From Brevibacterium pigmentatum (GTDB lineage: Bacteria > Actinomycetota > Actinomycetes > Actinomycetales > Brevibacteriaceae): a stretch of DNA of 64,000 bases. The position numbers and the translations under genes are program-made. Below, one piece after another: positions 42,826-52,204 of this stretch. Under the pieces are notes generated by a model. The model had not been told where the DNA came from. It saw only the letters and a list, made by a program, of their open reading frames with translations, and did not search any database. Positions within the stretch are counted from its first letter, which is position 1. Each line of letters begins with the position of its first letter. The stretch spans positions 3,286,001 through 3,350,000 of the forward strand of contig NZ_CP050153.1 of assembly GCF_011617465.1 (NCBI RefSeq), in the 5' to 3' direction.

Positions 42826-44070
42826 GTGTTGAGTTCGCTGACCGACCCTCAGGTCGAGAACCACCTCATCAGCGAAGAAGGTGAGGTCATCGTCGATGAA
42901 GTGCGGCGGCATCCGCTCGCCTTCGTCACTCCCACACTCATCATCCTCCTGGGACTGGCTCTCGCTGCCATGTCCTTCGCTGTTCCGCCCGAGTATGCCG
43001 CGGTCCCACTGGGCATCGGCTGCGCCGTCATGCTCTTCGGCGTCTACCGCGCGCTCTTCGTGCACATGGACCGCTTCGTCATCACGAACATGCGGGTGTT
43101 CCGGATTCACGGGATCTTCACGCAGCACAAGGCGACGATGCCGATGGCGCGAATCCTCGACATCTCAGTCCACAAACCCCTCATGGGTCGGATCTTCCGC
43201 TACGGCCACTTCGTCTTCGAATCGGCTGCCCAGGACCAGGGCCTTCGCGACATCAGATACGTCGGTCGACCTGACGAACGCGACCTCACGATCCAGACCG
43301 TCATCCAGCGCTCCGGACTGCGGGCGACCATCAAGTCCTTCAATACCAAATCCGAGGGCGATGATGACTACTCGACGGAAGACGAAGGCACAGCCGATGA
43401 CCTCCTGACCGATAAGGACCTCGCCGCTTCCGACTCCCACGCTGAGAACAGCGAGAGCGACGAGGTGCGCGAGCGCATCTTCGACACCGGCGCCGAATCG
43501 TCGGTCAACACCGAAGAGTGGAACACGATGGAGCTCGACGTCGGCTACCGGCAGAGGGAGTCCGAAGAGTTCAGAGTCGGCAGTGCACTGCCGGTCTTCG
43601 AGGACGCCATCTCAGAGGCGGCAGGCGAATGGGAACTGCGCTGGCCCGAACGCAACCGGATGCAGGCCGCCACGGAACTCATGCACGCCCACCGACGCCT
43701 CATCACGGACCTCGATGAGAAACTGCGCCCTCTGGGACTGAACTACGCACGGTACGAGATCCTGCTCCTTCTGTTCTTCGAGCCCAGCGGAGCCATCCCC
43801 CTCGTCGATCTCACCGACCGGCTACAGGTCGAAGCCAGCTCGTCCTTCCACTCGGTGAGGTGGCTCGAGGAGAACGGCCTCATCGAGCGGATCCTGGAAC
43901 CCGGGGATGACGGAGAGGTTCTCGCCGAGCTCACGCCGAAGGGACGCGCCCTGACCGACCGGGCCAGCCACCTCGTCGCCGATATCCGCTTCGGGCTGGG
44001 CACGATGTCCACCTCCGAATGCCACCAGCTGACGGCTCTGCTGTCTCGCCAGCGCCGGCTCAGGGACTGA
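42826..44070 (+). CDS. Membrane PH-domain protein fused to a MarR-type DNA-binding domain
   Basis: 414 residues in a single uninterrupted frame. Residues ~28-75 hold two membrane segments (FVTPTLIILLGLALAAMSFA and a second at VPLGIGCAVMLFGVYRAL), then a bacterial PH domain typical of this membrane family (VITNMRVFRIHGIFTQHKAT). Residues ~170-245 are a long acidic, unstructured linker. Residues ~270-414 are a MarR winged helix (LNYARYEILLLLFF, SSSFHSVRWLEENGLIER, ELTPKGRALTDRA). The protein would be a membrane-anchored regulator. An internal ATG at 43528 with a weak GAAGAG could also yield a free MarR protein. GTG 42826 is the best start. Confidence 0.8.
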   Translation: MLSSLTDPQVENHLISEEGEVIVDEVRRHPLAFVTPTLIILLGLALAAMSFAVPPEYAAVPLGIGCAVMLFGVYRALFVHMDRFVITNMRVFRIHGIFTQHKATMPMARILDISVHKPLMGRIFRYGHFVFESAAQDQGLRDIRYVGRPDERDLTIQTVIQRSGLRATIKSFNTKSEGDDDYSTEDEGTADDLLTDKDLAASDSHAENSESDEVRERIFDTGAESSVNTEEWNTMELDVGYRQRESEEFRVGSALPVFEDAISEAAGEWELRWPERNRMQAATELMHAHRRLITDLDEKLRPLGLNYARYEILLLLFFEPSGAIPLVDLTDRLQVEASSSFHSVRWLEENGLIERILEPGDDGEVLAELTPKGRALTDRASHLVADIRFGLGTMSTSECHQLTALLSRQRRLRD

Positions 44071-44136
44071 GGCTCAGACCTTCTCGGGGCGCGGGAGCGC
44101 GAAGTCCGGCCCACGAAGTCCGCTGCGCACTCAGAT

Positions 44137-44549
44137 CTAATGCCCTTCCCGAGGATCCGCGTCGATCCAGTAACGCCGTTTGGGCGGTCCATCACCGTTC
44201 TCGCGCACGTCCTCAAGGACTCCCCCGCACTGTTCGATCACACTCGCCGAGGCGGTGTTCGTCTCATCGCAGGTCACGAGCACACGCTCGACTCCGGCCG
44301 AACGCAGACGTTCGACCGAGCGCGACAGAATCTGTCGGGCATATCCTCGGCGACGAGGAATTCAGAGCGCACTCGCCCAGGCCGGAGGTCGATTCACTGC
44401 GCCTCGCGCTCGTGGGTGGCGATGATGTCGGCCCAGAACCCCTCGGCCTGGAGGAATTCGAAGTCGTCGGCGCGCAGCTGCTCATGGAACGTCCGCAGAT
44501 CCGCCTCATCGGTGAGCGCCAATGGGCGCAAGCGCAGGATGTCGTTCAT
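44137..44549 (-). pseudogene. GNAT acetyltransferase pseudogene
   Basis: Starts at 44549 with MNDILRLRPLALTDEADL, continues in frame to HEREAQ and meets TGA at 44394-44396; the same frame resumes IDLRPGRVRSEFLVAED, as GNAT proteins do, but then the motif-A half (RRRGYARQILSRS, then VLVTCDETNTASASVIEQC and KRRYWIDADPREGH) continues in another frame to TAG at 44137. About 45 residues expected between FLVA and RRRGYA are missing. So there is an in-frame stop plus a deletion with frameshift. The start is coupled to the FAD monooxygenase stop. Confidence 0.8.
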
Positions 44550-45895
44550 CGTGTCCTTTCGACGGTCGGTTCCTCGCGTCGGGCGAAGTCCGGGGCGTGT
44601 TCGGCAGTGATGCCGACACCGAGGATGCGCGCCGGTATGCGGGTGAGCGCGGGGAACGTCGTCAGCAGCCACTCCACCGGTGCAGGTGGGCGGATGGGTC
44701 GGTGTCCGTGGACGGCCGGTTCGACCATCCGGTGGATTCCCGATTGGAGGAGTTCGACGGCGCGAGTGGTCGGGAGCCGTCTCAGCTGCAGGCGTCGCAG
44801 CTCTGCGGTCCGCACCGATCCTGAACGCAGCGGTTCGGCAAGCGTCCGGGCGACGGCGATTCCGTCCTGCACCGCGAGGTTGACTCCGACTCCGCCGAGC
44901 GGGCTCATCGCGTGCACGGAATCGCCGATGCACAGCAGACCGTCGGCGAACCAGCGTCTGGCCTCATTGCGGCGAACGTCGAGAAGCTTCACATCATCGA
45001 ACTCGATCTGGCCGACGTCTGCCGCGAGCTGCGGATAGGTCTCCGCGACTGCGTCACGCAGCGCTTCGATGCCCTCGGCGCGCAGACGCTCGTCCGCGCC
45101 CTTCGGAATGAGGCGGGCGATCTGAACGTGTCCATCGCGGGGAATCGCGACGAAGAGCTTACCGTCCCCGCCTCGTGGGGCCACCGAATCGGGGAGGACT
45201 GCCGCGGTGTCGATGCGGAACCACCACACATCGATCGTCGATGTCAGCTCTCTTATGGGCAGCCCCGCCTCGGCGCGGGCCTTCGACCACCTGCCGTCGG
45301 CGGCGATGACGAGAGGGGCGCGGAACTCGACAGCGGCCGGGGCGGTAGTCGTGGCTGGAGCATCGGCGTCAACGGTTGGAGGTGCTGCCTCGGTGCCGGA
45401 GGAATTCCGCGCGCGCAGACCGACCACACGGTCGTTGTCCCAGATCAACGAGGTGGCCTCGAGCCCCATCCGGAGGTCGAAGTTCGGCTCGTCCTCCCCC
45501 GCCTCGGCGAGCAGGTTGAGGAAGTCCCACTGGGGCGCGATCGTCATGAACGGATGGGGCAGGTCGAGTCGGGTGAAGTCGGCGAGCATGATGTCCTCAC
45601 CGCCTCGTCCGGTGAGGGTGACGCCCTCGACGCGACGGTGCGTGATGCGGGCGAAACGGTGATAGAGCCCGAGTTCGTCGAGCAGCCGCAGGGTCGAGGG
45701 GTGGATGGTGTCGCCGCGGAAGTCGCGGAAGAAGTCCTCGTGCTTCTCGAGCACCACGACCTTCACCCCGCCTCGGGCGAGCAGCAGGCCGGCGACAATC
45801 CCAGCGGGGCCGCCTCCGCTGATGATGCAGTCGACGTGTTCCGTGTCGTGCCCGGAGGCGTGCGTGCTGTCGGTGGCGGTTGCGGTGTCGACCAT
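44546..45895 (-). CDS. FAD-dependent monooxygenase (PHBH/UbiH fold)
   Basis: 449 residues. FAD motifs in order: CIISGGGPAGIVAGLLLARGG near the N-terminus (Rossmann; 20 of its residues cited in part as GGGPAGIVAGLL), PLVIAADGRWSKAR (DG motif) and LLCIGDSVHAMSPLGGVGVN (GD motif). The family hydroxylates aromatic or isoprenoid compounds using NAD(P)H; the substrate is unknown. A variable Ala/Thr-rich insertion around residues 165-190 is unconserved. GAGGAGG precedes the ATG. Its stop overlaps the start of the GNAT pseudogene, so a former two-gene unit has lost its acetyltransferase. Confidence 0.85.
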   Translation of the reverse strand: MVDTATATDSTHASGHDTEHVDCIISGGGPAGIVAGLLLARGGVKVVVLEKHEDFFRDFRGDTIHPSTLRLLDELGLYHRFARITHRRVEGVTLTGRGGEDIMLADFTRLDLPHPFMTIAPQWDFLNLLAEAGEDEPNFDLRMGLEATSLIWDNDRVVGLRARNSSGTEAAPPTVDADAPATTTAPAAVEFRAPLVIAADGRWSKARAEAGLPIRELTSTIDVWWFRIDTAAVLPDSVAPRGGDGKLFVAIPRDGHVQIARLIPKGADERLRAEGIEALRDAVAETYPQLAADVGQIEFDDVKLLDVRRNEARRWFADGLLCIGDSVHAMSPLGGVGVNLAVQDGIAVARTLAEPLRSGSVRTAELRRLQLRRLPTTRAVELLQSGIHRMVEPAVHGHRPIRPPAPVEWLLTTFPALTRIPARILGVGITAEHAPDFARREEPTVERTR

Positions 45896-46010
45896 GACAC
45901 CCTCCTCGGCTGGTCGGCGCTTCGGCTCTCGGCACGTTGGATTCGATGGACAGCGTTCACGTCCCAGCGTAGACCTCGAAACGGACGGCGGAAATGGGGT
46001 GCGCGGTCGG

Positions 46011-47738
46011 TCAGCTGGACCGGCCGCCGGCCATCTTCTCCGTGACGTCGAAGCGTTCGCGGTAGCGGCCGGTGAGCAGGCACCACTGCGAGTACAGCGC
46101 CGTCGACGAATTGAACACGAGCAGCGTGAGCGGATAGAGCAGCCACTGCAGCCACATCGTCAGGCGGCGTTCGCGCGGAACATGGATCGGCCGCGGCGGC
46201 AGCAGGGCGTTGAACACGACGATGGAGACGATGAGACCGATCATGCCGATCTGCTGAATGATGCCCACGGTCATCGGCATCCGCTCCACCAACGAGGTGA
46301 CCTGCCCCGTCTGCGAAGCCACGACGAAGGGGATCCAGCCGCCGATGGCGATGATGATCAAGATCGAGGCGAGGCTGACGTGGCCCTCGAGCAGGGAGAA
46401 GAACCGGAGCACACCTGGCCAGAACGGTGCGCGGGCCGCGGGAGCGAAGACGCGCACTCCGACGTAGGGCACGTCGGAGGCGCCGTAGGACCAGCGGCTG
46501 AGCTGTTTGAACTGGGCGACCATCGTGGACTTGAATGTTCCGGCCTGCACCGCGTCCTGGAAGATCGGGACGTGGATCGGCACGACCCGGTAGTCGCCGT
46601 CGAAATGGAACCAGCTGCGCCAGTACTGGTGACCGTCCTCGACGATGGTCCGCTTCGACCAGAACCCCATCTCGACCAGCGCGGTCAGCGGCTGCGCGTG
46701 GGAGGCGAAATTGCGCAGAGCCAGTCGCCGGACAGTGGTCGTGAGGTTCCAGAAGCAGTTCGCGCTGGCGACCACTCGCGACGGCGCCGGCACGTCCCAG
46801 ATGTTCGTGATGTAGAGGCTGATCGGCTGGAACGACAGACGCTCCCGATCCGGCGCGACCGCATATTCGTAGGCAACGCAGTCGAAGTAGGACTCGTGCG
46901 GAATGTTGTCGCAGTCGAGGCTCGTGACGATCACCCCGCGCGGGTCGATGGCCTGGTCGCGGACCCATTCGGCCAGGCGGTGGCCGGCGTAGGTGATGTT
47001 CGCTCCCTTGCCGGCGATCTCATCGGGCAGTCCGGCCGGATGTTCGACGAGGACGAAGGCCCCGAAGCGGTGGCCGTATTCGGCTTCGAGCCGACGCGCG
47101 GTCTCGGCCATCGCCGGACCTCCGCGTTCCTCGTGGGCGAAGAAGATGAGGAGCTGTTCAGGCTTCGTCGACGTGTGGAGCAGAGTGCGGATGGTGTCTG
47201 CAATGACCGGGTAGGGCTCGTTGTACGCGGCCACGACGACCGCGTGGAACAGGGTCGAGGGCCGCATGATCGAGTGCGGATCGGCGCCGACTTTCGCGAC
47301 CATGGCTGCGTGATCGGCGGCCCGGAATCCGCCGCGCGGGTGTGCCAAGGAGGATCGTCCGTCCATGGCTCGTTCGAGATCTGTGAGTCGGGCCGCCCAG
47401 TCGACGCGGGCACTGCGCCGGTAGCGGAGGAATCCGCGGGCGACGTCGACGGCGCCGAGCATGGCGCGGACGAACATCAATCCGACGATGGAGAGCACAT
47501 AGACGGCTCCGAGCATCGCATCGACGAACGGGAGGATGAACACGAGGCCCACCGCTGTGAAGCTGATCGCCGCCGGCAGAGCTTCGAAGAACCGGTAGGC
47601 GGGAGTCCGCTGCCCGGTCGGAAGCTCGAGGTCGGTGGGTGGAAGTCCTGGATCGGAGCTGGCCTTGAGACGCGCAGAGATCCGTGGACGTGCAGAGTGT
47701 GTTTCGACGGCGGTGACTGGTTCGCGGTTCGCTCTCAC
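46011..47738 (-). CDS. Membrane family-2 glycosyltransferase (cellulose-synthase-like)
   Basis: About 575 residues. Two membrane segments near residues 55-105, then a GT2 catalytic domain: VVVAAYNEPYPVIADTI, acidic pair SLDCDNIPHESYFD, TIVEDGHQYWRSWF and FKQLSRWSYGASD, i.e. the D, DxD, ED and QxxRW set of processive synthases. Four more membrane segments follow. It probably polymerises or transfers a sugar at the cytoplasmic face with export. I use the GTG at 47738 (AGGA nine bases ahead); upstream reading would overlap the divergent GNAT gene. No PilZ domain or partner gene is seen. Confidence 0.8.
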   Translation of the reverse strand: MRANREPVTAVETHSARPRISARLKASSDPGLPPTDLELPTGQRTPAYRFFEALPAAISFTAVGLVFILPFVDAMLGAVYVLSIVGLMFVRAMLGAVDVARGFLRYRRSARVDWAARLTDLERAMDGRSSLAHPRGGFRAADHAAMVAKVGADPHSIMRPSTLFHAVVVAAYNEPYPVIADTIRTLLHTSTKPEQLLIFFAHEERGGPAMAETARRLEAEYGHRFGAFVLVEHPAGLPDEIAGKGANITYAGHRLAEWVRDQAIDPRGVIVTSLDCDNIPHESYFDCVAYEYAVAPDRERLSFQPISLYITNIWDVPAPSRVVASANCFWNLTTTVRRLALRNFASHAQPLTALVEMGFWSKRTIVEDGHQYWRSWFHFDGDYRVVPIHVPIFQDAVQAGTFKSTMVAQFKQLSRWSYGASDVPYVGVRVFAPAARAPFWPGVLRFFSLLEGHVSLASILIIIAIGGWIPFVVASQTGQVTSLVERMPMTVGIIQQIGMIGLIVSIVVFNALLPPRPIHVPRERRLTMWLQWLLYPLTLLVFNSSTALYSQWCLLTGRYRERFDVTEKMAGGRSS

Positions 47739-47841
47739 TCTCTTGATCCTGGGTGCCCCGGCTGGACAGCTGTTTGTCGGAAGATGCAGGTCAGGTGAAT
47801 TTTTCGTGCCGGACACCGTTCGTCCCGCCTGCCCCGGCCGG

Positions 47842-47847
47842 TAGCAT
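47842..47847 (+). promoter_or_regulatory. Leaderless -10 element of the GNAT gene
   Basis: TAGCAT six bases before the ATG at 47854; there is no ribosome site between. Confidence 0.5.
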
Positions 47848-47853
47848 CCAGTC

Positions 47854-48426
47854 ATGGCCCACACAGTCCGCCCGCCTGAGCCAGCCGATGCCGCGGCCAT
47901 GGCGCGTGTCCACGTCGACACCTGGAGTGAGACGTACCGCGGGATCATGCCCGACGATCTCCTCGATGCTCCCGACCTCCTCGATCGCCGGCAGCGGATG
48001 TGGACGCAGATCCTCGCCGAGGCGGCCCCGACGAAATTCACCTGCGCCGTCGCCGAATCCGATGGACGGTTGGTCGGCATTGCGATGTCGGGCCCCCCGG
48101 AAAGCGACTCGGGTCCTTTGGAAAGCGACGGAGACTCGAATGACGGTGCCGGCCCCGAGCACTCGCAGGGCCGAACATCGCGTCCCGAGAGTCGACACCT
48201 CTACGTTCTCTACGCCTATCGATCCATGCACGGGACGGGCGTCGGCCAGGACCTCCTCGACGCCGTCATCGATCCGTCCGTGACGACTGCGCTGTGGGTG
48301 GCCGATCCGAATCCGCGTGCTCAGGCGTTCTACTCGAAGAACGGCTTCATCGCCGACGGCACCATCAAGACCGACGACTACGACGGAATGCGCGAATTGC
48401 GCATGGTGCGGCAAGCACAGGCGTGA
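47854..48426 (+). CDS. GNAT-family N-acetyltransferase
   Basis: 190 residues. VRPPEPADAAAMARVHVDTW opens the fold, followed by RGIMPDDLLD, which marks a common branch of small-molecule acetyltransferases. The acetyl-CoA loop is RSMHGTGVGQDLLDAV and the C-terminal signature is NPRAQAFYSKNGF. Residues ~85-105 are a Ser/Gly-rich insertion unlike the family. The substrate is not known. It is not a copy of the broken GNAT gene 3.5 kb upstream; the motifs differ. Confidence 0.85.
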   Translation: MAHTVRPPEPADAAAMARVHVDTWSETYRGIMPDDLLDAPDLLDRRQRMWTQILAEAAPTKFTCAVAESDGRLVGIAMSGPPESDSGPLESDGDSNDGAGPEHSQGRTSRPESRHLYVLYAYRSMHGTGVGQDLLDAVIDPSVTTALWVADPNPRAQAFYSKNGFIADGTIKTDDYDGMRELRMVRQAQA

Positions 48427-48433
48427 ATTCGCC

Positions 48434-48500
48434 TCAGTCAACGCGAAGTGCGAAATAGTCGTCGCTGGAGACGACTTATTCGACTTTCGCGTTGGCTGAC
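48434..48500. terminator. Long imperfect palindrome between convergent genes
   Basis: Arms of about 28 bases around GTCGTC-GCTGGA-GACGAC; the inner ten and the outer CAACGCGAA/TTCGCGTTG pair well, with small bulges between. It separates the GNAT gene from the sugar-kinase gene and could terminate both. Confidence 0.7.
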
Positions 48501-48506
48501 GCCTTG

Positions 48507-49568
48507 TCAGGTCCAGATGACCCTGTCCTGCGCGCTCAGCTTCCCACCGGCACCGAGGTGGCCCAGCGTGAGTGCCCCAACGAGCGGTCCGCCGGCGGGT
48601 TCCACGATGGTGACGTTCCGGTCCAGACGACCGGTTTCGGTGCGGAATCCCTCGACGAGGTGGCTCCCTGCGGCGGCGACTCCCCCGGTGAGCGCGATGC
48701 GCACGGGTTCTTCTGTACTTCGGTTATCTGCGGACGCGGCGGCAGAGAGCGGGGTGCCGCCGGCAGGGGCCGATGTCGACAGAGCGTTGATCCGGTGGGC
48801 CGTGCGCGCGGCGGCGATGGCGCTGCGAGCCGCTTCCTGTCCCGCCTCACGGAGCAGTTCGGCCGATGCTGTATCGCCGACTCGAGCCGTCTCGGCGATG
48901 TCGACTGCGAATTCGGCAAGCAGTCCTGCACGGTTGTTGCGGGTATAGAACTGCCCCGGCCACGAGGCAGGTGGTCCGAACCGTCGGGAGGCGGCTTCAA
49001 GCAACGCACGCCCTCGTTCGTCGATTCCGTCGTGCGTGCGCAGAGCGAGTTCGAGTCCCTGTCGGCCGAGCCAGGCTCCGCCCCCGCGATCGCCGAAGAG
49101 GTGCCCCCAGCCGTCGGCGCGTGACCAAGCTGATGACCAGGTGCCTGATTCGTCCGGCCCCGGATGAGCGATGGCAATGGCCCCGGTTCCGAGCACTGTG
49201 ATCGCCCCACCGGTCCCGCCGAGTGCGCCGAGGTGGGCGGTCACAGCATCGATGGCGGCGACCGCCGGCACTCCATGCTCGGCAGAGATCTCCGCCAGGA
49301 CGGCGGAAGGATCTTCGGCGAGCGATGCGATGCCGGTCGCGCCGATGCCGATGCCGCTGACCTCTGAGAAACGGTCGGGCCAGGTCTCGGCGGCCGACCT
49401 CACGAGTTCCCGGACAACGTCGAGGACCGTGCTGCCGCTCGATCCGATCTCGATGCGAGTGCCGGTGAGTTGGTCGATGATGCGTGGGGCGGACCCCGCG
49501 TCATCGACCTCGCCGAGCGCGGCCCGGCTGCCGGTGCCGCCGATGTCGATGCCGAGAACGAGGGTCAT
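48507..49568 (-). CDS. BadF/BadG-type sugar kinase (N-acetylglucosamine or MurNAc kinase)
   Basis: 353 residues. The ASKHA phosphate-1 motif is VLGIDIGGTGSRAALG, TVLGTGAIAI is phosphate-2, and WSRADGWGHLFGDRGGGAWL is the typical loop of N-acetylhexosamine kinases of the BadF/NagK group. It overlaps the murQ stop-start by four bases on the same strand. In the operon it may phosphorylate GlcNAc released with MurNAc, or MurNAc itself as MurK does; sequence alone cannot decide. Confidence 0.85.
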   Translation of the reverse strand: MTLVLGIDIGGTGSRAALGEVDDAGSAPRIIDQLTGTRIEIGSSGSTVLDVVRELVRSAAETWPDRFSEVSGIGIGATGIASLAEDPSAVLAEISAEHGVPAVAAIDAVTAHLGALGGTGGAITVLGTGAIAIAHPGPDESGTWSSAWSRADGWGHLFGDRGGGAWLGRQGLELALRTHDGIDERGRALLEAASRRFGPPASWPGQFYTRNNRAGLLAEFAVDIAETARVGDTASAELLREAGQEAARSAIAAARTAHRINALSTSAPAGGTPLSAAASADNRSTEEPVRIALTGGVAAAGSHLVEGFRTETGRLDRNVTIVEPAGGPLVGALTLGHLGAGGKLSAQDRVIWT

Positions 49569-50596
49569 GCGCCCACGGTACCCGGGCCGGTGTCGTCCGG
49601 TCCGGAGGCCTTGTCCGACTCGGTTGGCGCATCTGCACCGACGAGTTCGGCGATCGCTGCCCTGACCGAACCGTCATGGGTCTCCAGGGTCGACGCTGCC
49701 AGGGAGGGGGCCGCCTCGGTGAAGGAGACGACGATGGCGGTCTTGAGATCGCCGTCGCAGCGCTCGAGCAGGGTCCGCGCGTCGGCATCGCCCAGGTCGG
49801 CGGCTTCGCGGAGGATGCGCACGGTGCGTTCGCGCAGCTTCGCGTTCGTCGCGACGACCGAGACCATGAGGTTGTCCCAGGTGCGGCCGAGGGCGACCAT
49901 GAGCGCGGTCGAGAACCCGTTGAGGGTGAGCTTCTGCGCGGTGCCTGCCTTGAGGCGCGTGGAGCCGGTGATCACCTCGGGACCGGTGTCGAGCACGATA
50001 TGAACATCGGCTTTCGCGGCCAGGGAGGCGTGCGGGTTGTTCGAGATGAGCACCGTGTGGGCACCGTTCGCCCGTGCCGCGTCGAGCGCCCCGCCGACGT
50101 AGGGGGTCGACCCGCTCGCGGCAATGCCGATGGCCACATCGTCTGGCCCGAGCTCCGCACCGGCCGCGGATCCGTCGGCACCGGAATCCTCGGCGTTCTC
50201 GACGGCGTTGACCAGGGCCGCCTGACCACCAGCGATGTGTCCGATGACCCGGCCCGGCTCGAGGTTGAACGTCGGCAGGAGTTCGCTCGCGTCGAGGACT
50301 CCCAACCGTCCCGAGGTGCCCGCGCCGAAGTAGTGGACACGACCGCCTCGGCGCATGCGGTCAGCGGCAATGTCGACGAGTTCGGCCAGCTGCGGCAGGG
50401 CAGCGGCGACCGCATCGATGACCGCGTGGTCTTCGGCGTTGAGGACTCGCAGCACCCCGAGGGTGTCGAGGTCGTCGAGGCCGGAGCTCGCCGGATTGCG
50501 CTGCTCCGTCGGTGACAGGGGACGTCCGGTCGACTTCGCCGGCGTCGATTCCGACGGCGGGGACGGGCGGGCTGAGCCCGGCTGGGAGGAGGTCAT
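49565..50596 (-). CDS. murQ: N-acetylmuramic acid 6-phosphate etherase
   Basis: 343 residues. After ~30 unconserved residues the MurQ start PLSPTEQRNPASSGLDDLD appears; VHYFGAGTSGRLGVLDASEL is the SIS-domain substrate loop including the catalytic Glu, and AASGSTPYVGGALDAARA and TGSTRLKAGTAQKLTLN complete the set. MurQ removes lactate from MurNAc-6-P, giving GlcNAc-6-P in the cytoplasm. ATG 50596 overlaps the symporter stop; the kinase start overlaps its own stop. Confidence 0.95.
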   Translation of the reverse strand: MTSSQPGSARPSPPSESTPAKSTGRPLSPTEQRNPASSGLDDLDTLGVLRVLNAEDHAVIDAVAAALPQLAELVDIAADRMRRGGRVHYFGAGTSGRLGVLDASELLPTFNLEPGRVIGHIAGGQAALVNAVENAEDSGADGSAAGAELGPDDVAIGIAASGSTPYVGGALDAARANGAHTVLISNNPHASLAAKADVHIVLDTGPEVITGSTRLKAGTAQKLTLNGFSTALMVALGRTWDNLMVSVVATNAKLRERTVRILREAADLGDADARTLLERCDGDLKTAIVVSFTEAAPSLAASTLETHDGSVRAAIAELVGADAPTESDKASGPDDTGPGTVGA

Positions 50597-52101
50597 GGAC
50601 GGGTGCTTCCTTCCGCCTCGGCGATGGTGGGTTCTTCGACCTTGGTCTTGTGGCGCAGACCGAGCAGGCCGCCGACGATGAAGGTGACGATGACACCGAG
50701 CAGCGGGTACCACTGCCACGCGACCCACACCTCACCGGTGACGTACTTCTCCATGACGAAGAAGAACGCGTTGACGGCCACGGCCAGGGCGAACGCGATG
50801 TTCGCATCGACGGCTCGGGCCCGTTTGTTGACGATGCCGAAGACGAAGGCACCGAGCAGACCGCCGTACGTGATGCCGGCGATGCCGAGGGCAACGATGA
50901 CGATGTTGCCGGAGTCGGATTCGAAGACCGTGGCAGGCAGGATGAACGCGATGCCCCAGCCGATCGTCGCCCAGCGGCCGACCTTGAATCCCTGTTCGTC
51001 GGTCATCGGGGTGCGCTTGAGCTTCGCGAACACGTCGTTGACCGTCGACGACGACAGGGCCGACAGCGACGAGGACAGCGTCGACATCGCGGCGGCGAGG
51101 ATGCCGGCCAGCAGCAGTCCGGAGATTCCCGTGGGCAGGCCTTCGATGATGAACAGCGGGAAGATCTCGTCGTCGCGGGTCAGACCGAGGTCCGCCGGCA
51201 GCGCGTGATCGTAGTACGCCCACAGTGCCAGGCCGACGAGGAGGAAGATCGCGAACTGGACGACCACGACGAAGCCCGAGGTGATGAGGGCCTTCTGCGC
51301 CTCGATCTTCGACCGGCACGACAGCAGACGCTGGACGATGAGCTGATCGGAGCCGTGCGAGGCCATGGCGAACACGGCACCGCCGAGCACCGATGGAATG
51401 AACGAAGTGTCTGCGGAGATCGGGTTGCCTTCGAAGACGAAGATGTTCGCCTTTCCGGCTTCGACCGCCTCGGCGAACCATCCGCCGCCGATCGATGCGG
51501 AGATGATGATGATCGCCAGGATCCCGCCGAGGACGTAGAGGATCATCTGCGCCACATCGACCCAGACCACGGCCTTGATGCCGCCGATGAACGTGTACAC
51601 GATCGTGACCAGGGAGAGGACGACGATGATGACAAAGTAGTTCGTGTGGATGCCGAGCCCGTCGAGGATGACCTTGAGCGGGATGGCCGCGGCGAGCACG
51701 CGGATGCCGTCAGCGAGCAGGCGGGTGAAGAGGAAGGTCACGCCGGCCGTGGTCTGCGTCGACTGGCCAAAGCGTTTGCCGAGGTAGGCGTAGGCGGTGA
51801 TCATCTCGCCGTCGTAGTAGCGCGGCAGCATGAAGTAGGCGACGATGACGCGGCCGAGGATGTAGCCGAGTCCCAGCTGCAGGTAGTTGAGGTCGCCGAG
51901 GTAGCTCATGACGGGGATGCCGATGACGGTGAGCGCGCTCGTCTCGGTGGCGACGACGGACAGGCAGACGGCCCACCACGGCAGGTCGCGCCCGCCGAGG
52001 AAGTAGCCCTTGAGGCTGCTCTGCTTTCCGCTCAGCGCCAGTCCCAGCCACGCCGTTGCGACGAGATAGGCGACGATCACCAGGAGGTCGATGATCTGCA
52101 T
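50593..52101 (-). CDS. Sodium:solute symporter (SSS family)
   Basis: 502 residues and about 13 membrane segments. SSS features: GRDLPWWAVCLSVVATETSA near the N-terminus (Na site) and a GGIKAVVWVDVAQMILY block in TM6. It lies between anmK and murQ with ATGA coupling to murQ, and no PTS MurP, AmpG or ABC sugar importer is present, so it is the likely importer of MurNAc, anhydro-MurNAc or a disaccharide. That substrate is inference from position. AGGAGA is five bases before the ATG. Confidence 0.88.
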   Translation of the reverse strand: MQIIDLLVIVAYLVATAWLGLALSGKQSSLKGYFLGGRDLPWWAVCLSVVATETSALTVIGIPVMSYLGDLNYLQLGLGYILGRVIVAYFMLPRYYDGEMITAYAYLGKRFGQSTQTTAGVTFLFTRLLADGIRVLAAAIPLKVILDGLGIHTNYFVIIVVLSLVTIVYTFIGGIKAVVWVDVAQMILYVLGGILAIIIISASIGGGWFAEAVEAGKANIFVFEGNPISADTSFIPSVLGGAVFAMASHGSDQLIVQRLLSCRSKIEAQKALITSGFVVVVQFAIFLLVGLALWAYYDHALPADLGLTRDDEIFPLFIIEGLPTGISGLLLAGILAAAMSTLSSSLSALSSSTVNDVFAKLKRTPMTDEQGFKVGRWATIGWGIAFILPATVFESDSGNIVIVALGIAGITYGGLLGAFVFGIVNKRARAVDANIAFALAVAVNAFFFVMEKYVTGEVWVAWQWYPLLGVIVTFIVGGLLGLRHKTKVEEPTIAEAEGSTRP

Positions 52102-52204
52102 TGGTCTCTCCTTGTCGGGGGTGTGGAGTGTGTCGGGGTCAGTTGTGGAGTTGTGGTCGGGTTGTCAGTGGGGCCGTACGGGCGGTGCCGGTGACGGCCG
52201 CGGG

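Noticed and set aside
43528..44070. Separate MarR gene beginning at the internal ATG
   Set aside because: No stop codon interrupts the frame from 42826, so two separate genes cannot be supported; internal initiation remains only an additional possibility.
44394..44396. Selenocysteine TGA in the GNAT gene
   Set aside because: A second lesion (deletion with frame change) lies just after, no SECIS-like hairpin is evident, and GNAT motif positions do not call for selenocysteine.
45705..47798. Long plus-strand frame opposite the monooxygenase and GT2 genes
   Set aside because: Antisense of two genes with complete motifs; composition is that of a shadow frame.
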